A DNA stretch of 6,036 nucleotides, taken from positions 1 through 6,036 of the forward strand of contig JAJYPQ010000264.1 of the NCBI GenBank assembly GCA_021795255.1, written 5' to 3'. The notes beneath the pieces are model-generated. The model was not told the DNA's origin. It saw only the letters and a program-made list of their open reading frames with translations, and ran no database searches. Below, piece by piece: positions 1 to 5,640 of this stretch (its first letter is position 1; every line of letters starts with the position of its first letter). This DNA comes from Pseudomonadota bacterium (GTDB taxonomy: Bacteria > Pseudomonadota > Gammaproteobacteria > Acidiferrobacterales > Acidiferrobacteraceae). The translations under genes were made by a program, and so were the position numbers.

Positions 1-1
1 A

Positions 2-215
2 TGCAAGGCCGACGACGACTACCTGCAGGAACTGCGCTGGCTCTACGACCGGCGGGATCTCACAAAAGCGTAGCGCGTTCTGGCCGCGTGACTTAACGAA
101 GTGGTCCACGACATACCCGAAGCTCACGAACGGGGTCGAAGACCATATCGACAAGACCCTGACCTTCTACCGCCTCCCCGGGGCCCATCACGGACCGCCT
201 GATGAAACCTTCCCT
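2..215 (+). pseudogene. IS256-family (mutator-type) transposase, decayed C-terminal fragment
   Basis: Reading from base 2 gives a stretch containing LQELRWLYDRRDL, which ends at a TAG (71-73); a TGA follows in the same frame (89-91). One extra base near 98 moves the reading to the frame starting at 99, where KWSTTYPKLT, a VEDHID segment and TLTFYRLPGAHH follow (to about 191). In order and spacing these match the conserved region near the C-terminus of IS256-family DDE transposases (typically LRWLYDRRDL, KW...YPKL, TFYRLP..HH). The next block, normally KSTNMLERLNEE, is only dimly recognisable to about 230. With two nonsense codons, a frameshift and no N-terminal part in view, the copy is dead. 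I infer a relic of an old insertion; the missing part lies left of the window. No terminal inverted repeat could be placed, so the right edge is approximate. Confidence 0.82.
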
Positions 216-431
216 CATACCAAAAGGGAATTTGCACAACCTGGCGGCCACACCATGGGCCGAACGGCCCATTAGCCGTGGGGAGGTTCAACGAGTAGCC
301 ACACCTTCATCCCATCCGCTGACGCGAATGGGTGTCTTCCGAGGTTTTGTTTGACGCGCCCGACATCCCCAGACGGGGTAGCAGGCTTTAGGTATTGCAA
401 AGCGCGCCATGCGCCTTTTGCCCTGGTGCAG
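216..431. other. Gene-free stretch after the IS256 relic
   Basis: I see no convincing coding region here on either strand. The first few bases may still be eroded transposase. There are weak dyads: CCCAT/ATGGG (311-315 with 328-332), with ACACC/GGTGT as an alternative pairing (301-305 with 331-335), CCCC/GGGG around an AGAC loop (near 367-378), and a bulged stem GCAAAGCGC/GCGCCTTTTGC (397-405 with 411-421). None is followed by a T run, so none is a good intrinsic terminator. They may be remnants of the insertion sequence end or chance in GC-rich DNA. Confidence 0.4.
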
Positions 432-442
432 GGTGTAACACC
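432..442. promoter_or_regulatory. Perfect 11-bp dyad GGTGTAACACC next to a -35 box
   Basis: GGTGT and ACACC form a perfect inverted repeat around one central A, ending on the base before the candidate -35 hexamer TTGTCA (443-448). This placement suits a binding site for a dimeric regulator of the downstream hybrid kinase gene. The half-site ACACCTT recurs at 301-307 and GGGTGT at 330-335. No regulator is known from this window, and the short length makes chance possible. Confidence 0.3.
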
Positions 443-470
443 TTGTCAGGAAAGCCGTCTGGGCTATTCT
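443..470 (+). promoter_or_regulatory. Candidate sigma70-type promoter for the hybrid kinase gene
   Basis: TTGTCA (443-448, five of six matches to TTGACA) is followed after 16 bp by TATTCT (465-470, four of six matches to TATAAT). Transcription would begin near 477, giving a leader of about 30 nt before the kinase start at 508. It is the best promoter-like pair upstream of that gene. This is inference from sequence only. Confidence 0.4.
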
Positions 471-490
471 TTAGCTATGGGGGGTTCCTG

Positions 491-511
491 ATGCCGGACG
501 ATGCCCGATGA
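491..511 (+). CDS. Possible six-codon leader ORF overlapping the kinase start
   Basis: ATG at 491 reads MPDDAR and stops at a TGA (509-511) that shares bases with the kinase ATG (508-510), giving an ATGA junction. A run of six G (479-484) lies 6 nt upstream of ATG 491, a better ribosome-binding site than the weak GGA (496-498) before the kinase itself. The arrangement would allow translational coupling by termination-reinitiation. It may equally be chance: the peptide is too short for any family evidence. Confidence 0.22.
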   Translation: MPDDAR

Positions 512-1680
512 GTGACGTGGTGCCTGAAAAGAGCGGCGACCGAAACGATACGCCACGGCGGCGAATACTCGTGGTGGATGATGATGATGGGCTTCGCGCC
601 GGCCTTGCCATCGGCTTGAAGCGCGACGGTTACATAGTGCAGCTCGCAGGCGACGCGCGCGAGGCGATCGAGAAACTCGCAAGCATGAACTTCGACCTTA
701 TCCTGCTTGATCTCCACCTCCCGGGCACCATCAACGGCTTGAGTCTGCTAAACACCATTCGCGCCGAACGCTCACCCCTGAACCTCCCGGTCATCATCAT
801 ATCGGGATCGTCCGATAGCGCGAACATCGTGACGGCATTACGCGATGGGGCTAACGATTATGTCGTGAAACCGTTCGATACGAGCACAGTACGCGCGCGT
901 GTCCGCACGCAGATTACCCTGAAAGCACTCAAGGACGTGAACGACCACTTTCTGCGGACCGCAAGCCACGACCTGAAAAAACCGATCATGCTGATGCTCG
1001 ATGTCGCAAGTCAGATCCGGCTGTCGGCACAAAACGGAGAACCCATGTCGGCTGACGACCAATCGGCCCTGGACCTTTTGATCGACACCGGGAAGTACAT
1101 GCAGCAGATCATAGGCGAGCTACTCGATATGGGCGCCATCCGCGCCGGCCGCATCCATCTCCAAAAACAGTCCACGGACTTCGGTGCCATCGTCCGTCAG
1201 GCGGTGGCCCACAATTCCGGCTACGCCCATGGCAAGGGTATCGACCTTAGCCTCAAGTTTTCGCCGGGGCTGCCCCACATCCTGGCCGACGAGCTGCGCC
1301 TCCTGCAGGTGCTCGACAATCTGATCGGTAACGCCATCAAATTCAGCCCGGCAAAGACCCGAATCATGATCTCGACTTCGATCGATGACGAGCGGATCGT
1401 ATGCGAGGTGGCAGACGAAGGCCCAGGGCTCTCCACGCAGGACCAGGCGCGTCTCTTTCAGCCCTACCAATCACTGAGCAACAAACCCACGGGCAACGAG
1501 CAAAGCACCGGCCTGGGCCTTGCCATCTGCAAGGAGTTGGTCGCCCTTCATAACGGCGAAATCGGGGTACGCAACAACACCGGCCGAGGCGCCACCTTCT
1601 GGATCCGTATCCCGATCAAGCCCCCCTTGGCGCACACGACTACCCTGGACGAACCGGGTATGGCCGCCGGGGCGACTTAG
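508..1680 (+). CDS. Soluble hybrid two-component protein: N-terminal receiver plus histidine kinase
   Basis: The 390-residue protein has no signal peptide or membrane segment and should be cytoplasmic. Residues about 18-135 form a receiver domain: acidic pocket D24-D26 in VVDDDDG, phospho-acceptor D68 in LLDLHLP, S99 at the switch position and K121 in the KPF motif. A dimerisation/phosphotransfer (HisKA) segment follows, with H154 in FLRTASHDLKKP. The HATPase domain has N-box DNLIGNAIKF (N271, N275), G1 box DEGPGL (303-308), F box (F317), G2 box GLGL (335-338) and GRGATF near the end. Every catalytic motif is present, so it should be an active kinase whose own receiver modulates it or passes phosphate onward. 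No DNA-binding or other output domain is present. No alternative start exists upstream, because TAG at 472-474 closes the frame. The stop overlaps the stop of the convergent phosphoesterase. The signal and partner cannot be deduced. Confidence 0.93.
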   Translation: MSDVVPEKSGDRNDTPRRRILVVDDDDGLRAGLAIGLKRDGYIVQLAGDAREAIEKLASMNFDLILLDLHLPGTINGLSLLNTIRAERSPLNLPVIIISGSSDSANIVTALRDGANDYVVKPFDTSTVRARVRTQITLKALKDVNDHFLRTASHDLKKPIMLMLDVASQIRLSAQNGEPMSADDQSALDLLIDTGKYMQQIIGELLDMGAIRAGRIHLQKQSTDFGAIVRQAVAHNSGYAHGKGIDLSLKFSPGLPHILADELRLLQVLDNLIGNAIKFSPAKTRIMISTSIDDERIVCEVADEGPGLSTQDQARLFQPYQSLSNKPTGNEQSTGLGLAICKELVALHNGEIGVRNNTGRGATFWIRIPIKPPLAHTTTLDEPGMAAGAT

Positions 1681-2894
1681 GAACGCCGGTCGCTAAAGGC
1701 GGTCACGGTCAGCGACGCGGGCGCCTCCCCCGTATTGACCGGGCCGGGAGACGAGGCCGGGGCTGGTTGCCCTCCGGGATCGGGGCGTCCCGGCCCCACC
1801 CGAAAGAGCGTGATCTCGGGCGGCGCGAGCAAGCGAAACGGCGGTCCCCAGGCCCCGGTCCCGCGACTTACATACAGATAGGAGGTGCGCGCTAGACGGA
1901 AAAGTCCGGCATGCGCCGGATAATAGAGACGGGTCAAAAAGCCGAAAGGGAAGATCTGGCCCTTATGGGTGTGCCCGGAGAGCTGCAGATCGAAACGGGT
2001 CTGCGCGCCTGACAACACCTCGGGCCGATGCTTGAGTAGGACCGTGAACACCCCATCCGGCAGTCCGCGCAGGACCCGCGCCTCGTGTTGCGAAGACTCC
2101 CCCGGCCGGCCGGCCGCCGGGTCGTCCACGCCCGCGATCTGCAGACCCGACACCATCACCGCGCGATTGCGCAGCACGATAAAGCCGCAGCGCTCCATGA
2201 ACGTAAGCGCCGGCGCAAGGCCCGCGTAACACTCGTGATTACCTATGACCGCGAACTTTCCGAGGCGCGGCTTCAAGGCCGACAAGGCCTCGGTCACGGG
2301 CACCGCAAGCCCGGCCCGGGAATCGATAAGGTCGCCGGTCGATACCACGACATCCGGATCATAGTCGTGAAGCCTTTTTAAGAGCGTATGGATGCGCCGG
2401 CGCCCATTCATCGACCCTATATGCACATCCGAGATTTGCGCGATACGCAATATTCCCGAGCCGCCGACATCCTTCGTAGTCGGTATATCGATCGTCTCGA
2501 CACGAATGCGCGAACGCTCGATAAAGGCATAAATCGCAAGCGCCGCGGTAAGACCCAGGGTAAGCGCCAGCAATAGGAGTCTCGCGGCAGGCGCGGGCGG
2601 TGCCCCTGCCAGCATGAACGAAACCGCCAACACAAGATCGGCGGCAAGCCGCGCCATGACAAACAATAAGACGAGGCCTGCCCAGGTGTAGCCGATCCAG
2701 GAAAACACCCGCCCCAGCCTCTCAAACCCCCGCCGATCGAGGCGCCGGGCAAGAAATGGCATCAGCCCGAGGCCCAACAACGCCACGCCCAGACCGGCGC
2801 GCCCGGACCACGATAGGCCAAGGCCGGTCGCAAGGGCGTGCCAAATGAAGACATGGGCCAGACTGTAAAGGGCTATGAACACAGGAAACAGCAT
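1677..2894 (-). CDS. Membrane-anchored calcineurin-like metallophosphoesterase
   Basis: The 405-residue product (from ATG 2894) begins with four probable hydrophobic membrane segments in its first 125 residues. A C-terminal metallophosphoesterase domain follows, of the kind found in YkuE-like proteins. The metal-binding motifs are complete and in order: SDVH (D156, H158), GDLID (D188), GNHE (N219, H220), the KHRPE histidine (H289) and GHTHKGQ (H308, H310). It should bind two metal ions and hydrolyse a phosphoester at the inner membrane; homologues are often called UDP-2,3-diacylglucosamine pyrophosphatase-like, but the substrate cannot be read here. The last 30 or so residues are a Pro/Gly/Ala-rich tail outside the core. 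A longer reading begins at GTG 2933, but ATG 2894 has GAGGG 7 nt upstream and starts directly at the first membrane helix, so I prefer it. DUF302 lies 136 bp upstream on the same strand. Confidence 0.92.
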   Translation of the reverse strand: MLFPVFIALYSLAHVFIWHALATGLGLSWSGRAGLGVALLGLGLMPFLARRLDRRGFERLGRVFSWIGYTWAGLVLLFVMARLAADLVLAVSFMLAGAPPAPAARLLLLALTLGLTAALAIYAFIERSRIRVETIDIPTTKDVGGSGILRIAQISDVHIGSMNGRRRIHTLLKRLHDYDPDVVVSTGDLIDSRAGLAVPVTEALSALKPRLGKFAVIGNHECYAGLAPALTFMERCGFIVLRNRAVMVSGLQIAGVDDPAAGRPGESSQHEARVLRGLPDGVFTVLLKHRPEVLSGAQTRFDLQLSGHTHKGQIFPFGFLTRLYYPAHAGLFRLARTSYLYVSRGTGAWGPPFRLLAPPEITLFRVGPGRPDPGGQPAPASSPGPVNTGEAPASLTVTAFSDRRS

Positions 2895-2901
2895 CAACGA
2901 A

Positions 2902-2906
2902 CCCTC
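2902..2906 (-). promoter_or_regulatory. Ribosome-binding site GAGGG that decides the phosphoesterase start
   Basis: On the minus strand GAGGG lies 7 nt before ATG 2894. The alternative GTG at 2933 has only GGGAG 11 nt upstream. The better-spaced site plus ATG supports the shorter protein. Confidence 0.55.
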
Positions 2907-2956
2907 GAAAGCGCAAGAGGCATTGTGCCCCACGGCCCATAAGACTCCCAGGCACC

Positions 2957-2986
2957 TTTAGACACGCGCATCAAAACATCCGGCAA
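2957..2986 (-). promoter_or_regulatory. Weak candidate promoter for the phosphoesterase gene
   Basis: On the minus strand TTGCCG (2986-2981) and TCTAAA (2962-2957) are separated by 18 bp, with four of six consensus matches each. It sits in the 136-bp gap between DUF302 and the phosphoesterase. No terminator is visible in that gap, so read-through from DUF302 is the main alternative. Confidence 0.18.
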
Positions 2987-3030
2987 GCGGGCCCTTGCAA
3001 GGAGATCCGGGACACACTGCGGTCGCCGCC

Positions 3031-3423
3031 TCAGAAGACGAGCGCGCGTTCGATGATTCCGGTGAAGATCGCGTCAAGCTCAGCGCCGAGGACGTCGAGG
3101 TCAGGGTGACCGTAGGGCGCGAACACACGCGAGGGCCGGCGGTACGCCACCATCGTGCGACCGCCCAGGGCATAGATGTGGAGGCGTAATGGGATATCGA
3201 GCCCGGCCTCCTTGCGCGCCGCCCACACGCGCACCGCGAAGTCCGGGCGAAAGACCTCCAATATTTGATCGCAATCGACGGCAAGACCCTTCTTGGCGGC
3301 ATTGGCCTGCCCGTTAATGTGCGCCACGAGACCCATGGGGACCGCAGCGGCCGCCGCCTTGAGACGCTCTACGGTCTCATCACAACCGTAAGGCGACGCC
3401 GTTTGCATAAGACCCTCAGTCAT
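3031..3423 (-). CDS. DUF302 family protein
   Basis: The 130-residue protein has no signal peptide or membrane segment. It carries the features of the DUF302 fold: an N-terminal SPYGCDETVERLKAA segment (residues 10-25), a central hydrophobic ILEVFRPDFAVRVW strand-helix region (54-67), DIPLRLHIY (76-84) and GGRTMVAYRRPS (87-98), then a C-terminal helix. The family has no established biochemical function; some members have a known structure, and I assign no role. The open frame extends to ATG 3516, but ATG 3423 is preceded by AAGGA with 7 nt spacing and starts just before the conserved domain, so I choose it. It is divergent from the outer-membrane gene (215 bp between starts) and is followed on the same strand by the metallophosphoesterase, so those two may form an operon. 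Confidence 0.85.
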   Translation of the reverse strand: MTEGLMQTASPYGCDETVERLKAAAAAVPMGLVAHINGQANAAKKGLAVDCDQILEVFRPDFAVRVWAARKEAGLDIPLRLHIYALGGRTMVAYRRPSRVFAPYGHPDLDVLGAELDAIFTGIIERALVF

Positions 3424-3430
3424 CACTTCA

Positions 3431-3435
3431 TCCTT
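3431..3435 (-). promoter_or_regulatory. Ribosome-binding site AAGGA that decides the DUF302 start
   Basis: AAGGA on the minus strand lies 7 nt upstream of ATG 3423. The 31 extra codons back to ATG 3516 have no family-like content. Confidence 0.6.
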
Positions 3436-3615
3436 GTCTGGTAAGACTCGTTTTGCGTGGGCGAAGGCGCGGGTCAGGGGCCGCGGATAGCCTGGAATCC
3501 CACAGACTACAGCCATGCCCCCAACAAATCTCCGTGCCGCCTGTCCAATCGAAAACTGTAATGAAAAACGCAGCCTATTGTTTTATTATCCGCCGGTTCC
3601 GAGGCTCACGCAAAA

Positions 3616-3630
3616 TTGACTTAAAGGCAA
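3616..3630. promoter_or_regulatory. Imperfect dyad overlapping the ribosome-binding site of the outer-membrane gene
   Basis: TTGACTTAAAGGCAA reads as TTG-n-CTT-n-AAG-n-CAA: 12 of 15 positions are symmetric. It covers the Shine-Dalgarno sequence AAAGG (3623-3627) of the gene starting at 3639. The symmetry suits a protein operator better than an RNA hairpin, as the central loop would be one base. Chance remains possible. Confidence 0.25.
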
Positions 3631-3638
3631 GACTGACC

Positions 3639-4442
3639 ATGCGCCCAATATCGGCCCTTATCGCAATCTCCTGGCTACTTTTCGCGGCGTCGGCATCCGC
3701 CATGACCATGTCTTCGCCCCCGAATCCATGCGCCGGCCCTTCGGGCCTGCTCGCGGAGCTCGACCGGCCGACCGTCGCGGATAGTGCCTGCGTGGCCCAA
3801 CCGGGGCGCGCCATCGTGGAGATGGGCTATGCCCATCTGAACACAAATGAAGGCACTCGCCAGACCCTTCCGCAGGCGGAACTGCGATTTGGTTTAGCGC
3901 ATCACAACGAATTCGTGCTTCTGCCGCCGAACGCGACCTATGCGGGCAACGAAAGGGGCGGCGAGACCGATTACAGCGCCGTCGTCATGGGGCTCAAACA
4001 CGAATGGGGCTATACGCGCCGATGGATCTATACCGGCGAGGTCCTGTTTACCGCGCCCGGGACACCCGACGCCGCCGGCACCACGGATGGTTGGGGAACG
4101 GCCGTGAACGGGATCGTCGGATACAGCCTCACACCGCGTGTGGCACTCGGACTCATGCTCGGTGTCACGAGCCTCTATGATGAAGCGGGGCGGCGTTACA
4201 CGAGCTTGAATCCGGATTTCACCGCCACCTGGCTCGTCGATCCCCGGTGGCAGCTATACGCCGAGGTCTATGGACAAACCCACACCGCCCAGGGGGCGGG
4301 CAGCGGCTGGGATACCGACGGGGGCGTGCAATATCTCGTGACGCGGCGCATCGAGGTCGACGCCGAGATCGGGCAACGACTGTCCGGGGCGCTGGGCGGC
4401 TACCGGCACTACTGGGGGGTGGGTGCGGGATGGGAATTCTAG
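3639..4442 (+). CDS. Outer-membrane beta-barrel protein, MetA-pathway/transporter-like
   Basis: The 267-residue product starts with a Sec signal peptide (basic R2, hydrophobic 4-17, likely cleavage after ASA at residue 21). The mature N-terminus holds two cysteines (C31 and C51) flanking a DRPTVADSAC motif that could form a disulfide. The rest alternates aromatic and polar residues as expected of amphipathic strands (for example EMGYAHL, AELRFGL, WIYTGEVLF, WQLYAEVYG, VQYLVTRRIEVDAEIG) and ends in GAGWEF, a terminal-Phe signature for barrel assembly. This resembles the outer-membrane transporter family of the phenol-degradation MetA type (PF13557-like). The substrate is unknown. The start at 3639 follows AAAGG by 11 nt and yields a clean signal peptide. 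Its last 13 bases overlap the aldolase gene, which points to co-translation. A porin-like or purely structural role remains possible. Confidence 0.85.
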   Translation: MRPISALIAISWLLFAASASAMTMSSPPNPCAGPSGLLAELDRPTVADSACVAQPGRAIVEMGYAHLNTNEGTRQTLPQAELRFGLAHHNEFVLLPPNATYAGNERGGETDYSAVVMGLKHEWGYTRRWIYTGEVLFTAPGTPDAAGTTDGWGTAVNGIVGYSLTPRVALGLMLGVTSLYDEAGRRYTSLNPDFTATWLVDPRWQLYAEVYGQTHTAQGAGSGWDTDGGVQYLVTRRIEVDAEIGQRLSGALGGYRHYWGVGAGWEF

Positions 4443-5134
4443 GAGACGACGAAGACGATTTGTCGGCCCCGGAACGCGAGGGCGTCACGAAGTTTGGGCT
4501 TCGCTACACCCGTAGCGCACCGCTCATGGCCGCGCGCCTTGCCACCCTGCAGGCTTGGCGGCAGATACTCTTCGACCTTGGCCTCATAGGACAAGAGATC
4601 ACCGAAGCAGGGCCGTTTGGCTTCGGAAACGTAAGTGAGCGCTTCGATGCACAAGGTCCTAGCGGGCGCTTTCTGATCACCGCGACCCAGACCGGGCATA
4701 AGCCCGTACTGACTCCCAAAGATTATTGCCTCGTCACGGGCTGGGATCTCGCCGCCAATCGCATCGATGCCGAGGGGCCTGCGCCCCCCTCCTCTGAGTC
4801 CCTGACGCATGCCATCTTCTATGCATCACTCGCTGACGTGCATTATGTCTTCCATGGTCACTCCCCCGAGATCTGGTCGCGCGCCGACGCCCTCGGACTC
4901 CCATCGACCGATCGCCGCGTGTCCTATGGAACGCCGGAAATGGCCCGTGAGGTCCAAGCCCTCCTGACCCTGCCCGATTGCCGGGCGACCGGACTTCTGG
5001 TCATGGGCGGCCACGAAAACGGTGTCATAAGCTTCGCCACCACCGCCGATGCTGCGGGTGAGGTCCTTATCCAGGCCTTGGCGCGCGCCCGTGGGTTCAC
5101 GGCGATGATCAAAACCGACCGGCCGTCTGGATAA
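4430..5134 (+). CDS. Class II aldolase/adducin family protein
   Basis: The 234-residue cytoplasmic protein matches the zinc-dependent class II aldolase/epimerase fold. GNVSER (66-71) corresponds to the phosphate-binding GNxSxR loop. ITATQTGHKPVLTPKDY (83-99) follows, then PSSES (E123, in the position of the catalytic acid), HGHSP with metal ligands H142 and H144, and the third ligand H195 in GGHENGV. All metal ligands seem intact, so it should be an active lyase, epimerase or dehydratase on a phosphorylated sugar or sugar-like compound. I cannot choose among fuculose-, ribulose- or methylthioribulose-phosphate type substrates. About 40 residues precede the conserved core, with an acidic start (DDEDD). 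ATG 4430 lies inside the end of the barrel gene (13-bp overlap, different frame), with a G-rich site (4414-4419) upstream. The open frame reaches back to 4247, but that part is a shadow of the barrel gene. Confidence 0.88.
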   Translation: MGILGDDEDDLSAPEREGVTKFGLRYTRSAPLMAARLATLQAWRQILFDLGLIGQEITEAGPFGFGNVSERFDAQGPSGRFLITATQTGHKPVLTPKDYCLVTGWDLAANRIDAEGPAPPSSESLTHAIFYASLADVHYVFHGHSPEIWSRADALGLPSTDRRVSYGTPEMAREVQALLTLPDCRATGLLVMGGHENGVISFATTADAAGEVLIQALARARGFTAMIKTDRPSG

Positions 5135-5137
5135 CAG

Positions 5138-5196
5138 TTACCCCACCAGTACATCCATGCCATCCTCGCCCGGAGGCTCCAACGGATGAAAGAGCC
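5138..5196. repeat. Possible left end of an IS200/IS605 element: TTAC plus subterminal hairpin
   Basis: TTAC (5138-5141) sits 4 nt after the aldolase stop. A small stem CCTC/GAGG (5164-5167 with 5173-5176) begins 22 nt later, and an alternative stem GGCTC/GAGCC joins 5175-5179 with 5192-5196. IS608-type elements insert 3' of TTAC and have a left-end hairpin at about this distance. A full-length tnpA running leftward from about 5600 would also end near 5195. The guide tetranucleotide could not be identified, so this is inference. Confidence 0.28.
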
Positions 5197-5366
5197 ATGA
5201 GAATCGCAGGTGGCGCCCGGATCCCGGAAACCCCATGCCCCGCCGATTGCGAGCCGCCTCCCGCGCAAGCTTCGCATGGGCGTATCTGCAAGCCGCGACC
5301 CGGCCCATACGGCTCATGGCAGGGCGCGCGCACGCAACGAGCGCAAGGCATGCGCTGACGATTGAG

Positions 5367-5640
5367 GGCAAGCTCATGTCGACCTGCGCCGCGCGATCTG
5401 CGATGCAGCAGGCGAATGATCGCAGGCAATGATGGAGACAGAACGCGCCTTTCGACGACGAGGACAAGCACGGCATCTCGATGTTCCTCAATGAGCGTCT
5501 TACAGGCAACTTCCACTTCGCCCGTGAGAATCTTGCGCCGGTACTTCGGTATCCAGACAAAATGATAGGCAATCTGATAGTGCGCCCACCGGGCTTTTCC
5601 TGGTGGCGGGGTATCGAGTATGCGGCGAGAATATCCGCTA
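5367..5640 (-). pseudogene. IS200/IS605-family TnpA (Y1 HUH transposase) remnant
   Basis: On the minus strand the frame open from 5660 down to 5109 encodes, at 5591-5481, RWAHYQIAYHFVWIPKYRR and then KILTGEVEVACKTLIEEH. This matches the N-terminal part of IS200/IS605 TnpA proteins (typically Y.I.YHFVWIPKYR...LTGEV). A weaker VLVLVVE strand follows, and later an AIIRLLHRRS segment (5423-5396) may match the usual helix after the catalytic strand. The HUH metal-binding motif expected between them is missing: the frame reads RRVLSP there, and a neighbouring frame shows only LHHC. No in-frame start codon precedes the conserved block, and the tyrosine nucleophile region is not recognisable. A GRHL motif in a different minus frame near 5215 could be a frameshifted C-terminal trace. 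I call it a dead relic; most predictors would miss it. Confidence 0.72.

Larger units (their letters stand above)
3424..3638. other. Divergent intergenic region between DUF302 and the outer-membrane gene
   Basis: This 215-bp region should hold the promoters for both divergent genes. Bases about 3540-3635 are clearly more AT-rich than the surroundings and include a -10-like TATTAT (3584-3589), but no convincing -35 at proper spacing. An in-frame ATG at 3561 would add 26 residues to the outer-membrane protein; I reject it because those residues bury the signal peptide. Confidence 0.4.

Noticed and set aside
397..421. Bulged stem-loop GCAAAGCGC/GCGCCTTTTGC as a terminator
   Set aside because: It has two bulged bases and no T run after it, and no intact gene ends upstream.
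1120..1470. 116-residue minus-strand ORF inside the kinase gene
   Set aside because: It lies opposite conserved kinase motifs and has no family-like features of its own.
2958..3302. 114-residue minus-strand ORF overlapping DUF302
   Set aside because: It is an Arg/Ser-rich out-of-frame shadow of the DUF302 gene with no recognisable domain.
3453..3638. Longer N-terminus for the outer-membrane protein (starts 3453 or 3561)
   Set aside because: Both would place a long polar stretch ahead of an obvious signal peptide; ATG 3639 has an upstream AAAGG.
4247..4429. 61-codon N-terminal extension of the aldolase frame
   Set aside because: It lies wholly inside the barrel gene, is very Arg/Gly-rich, and has no counterpart in class II aldolases. 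ATG 4430 gives a normal-length protein.
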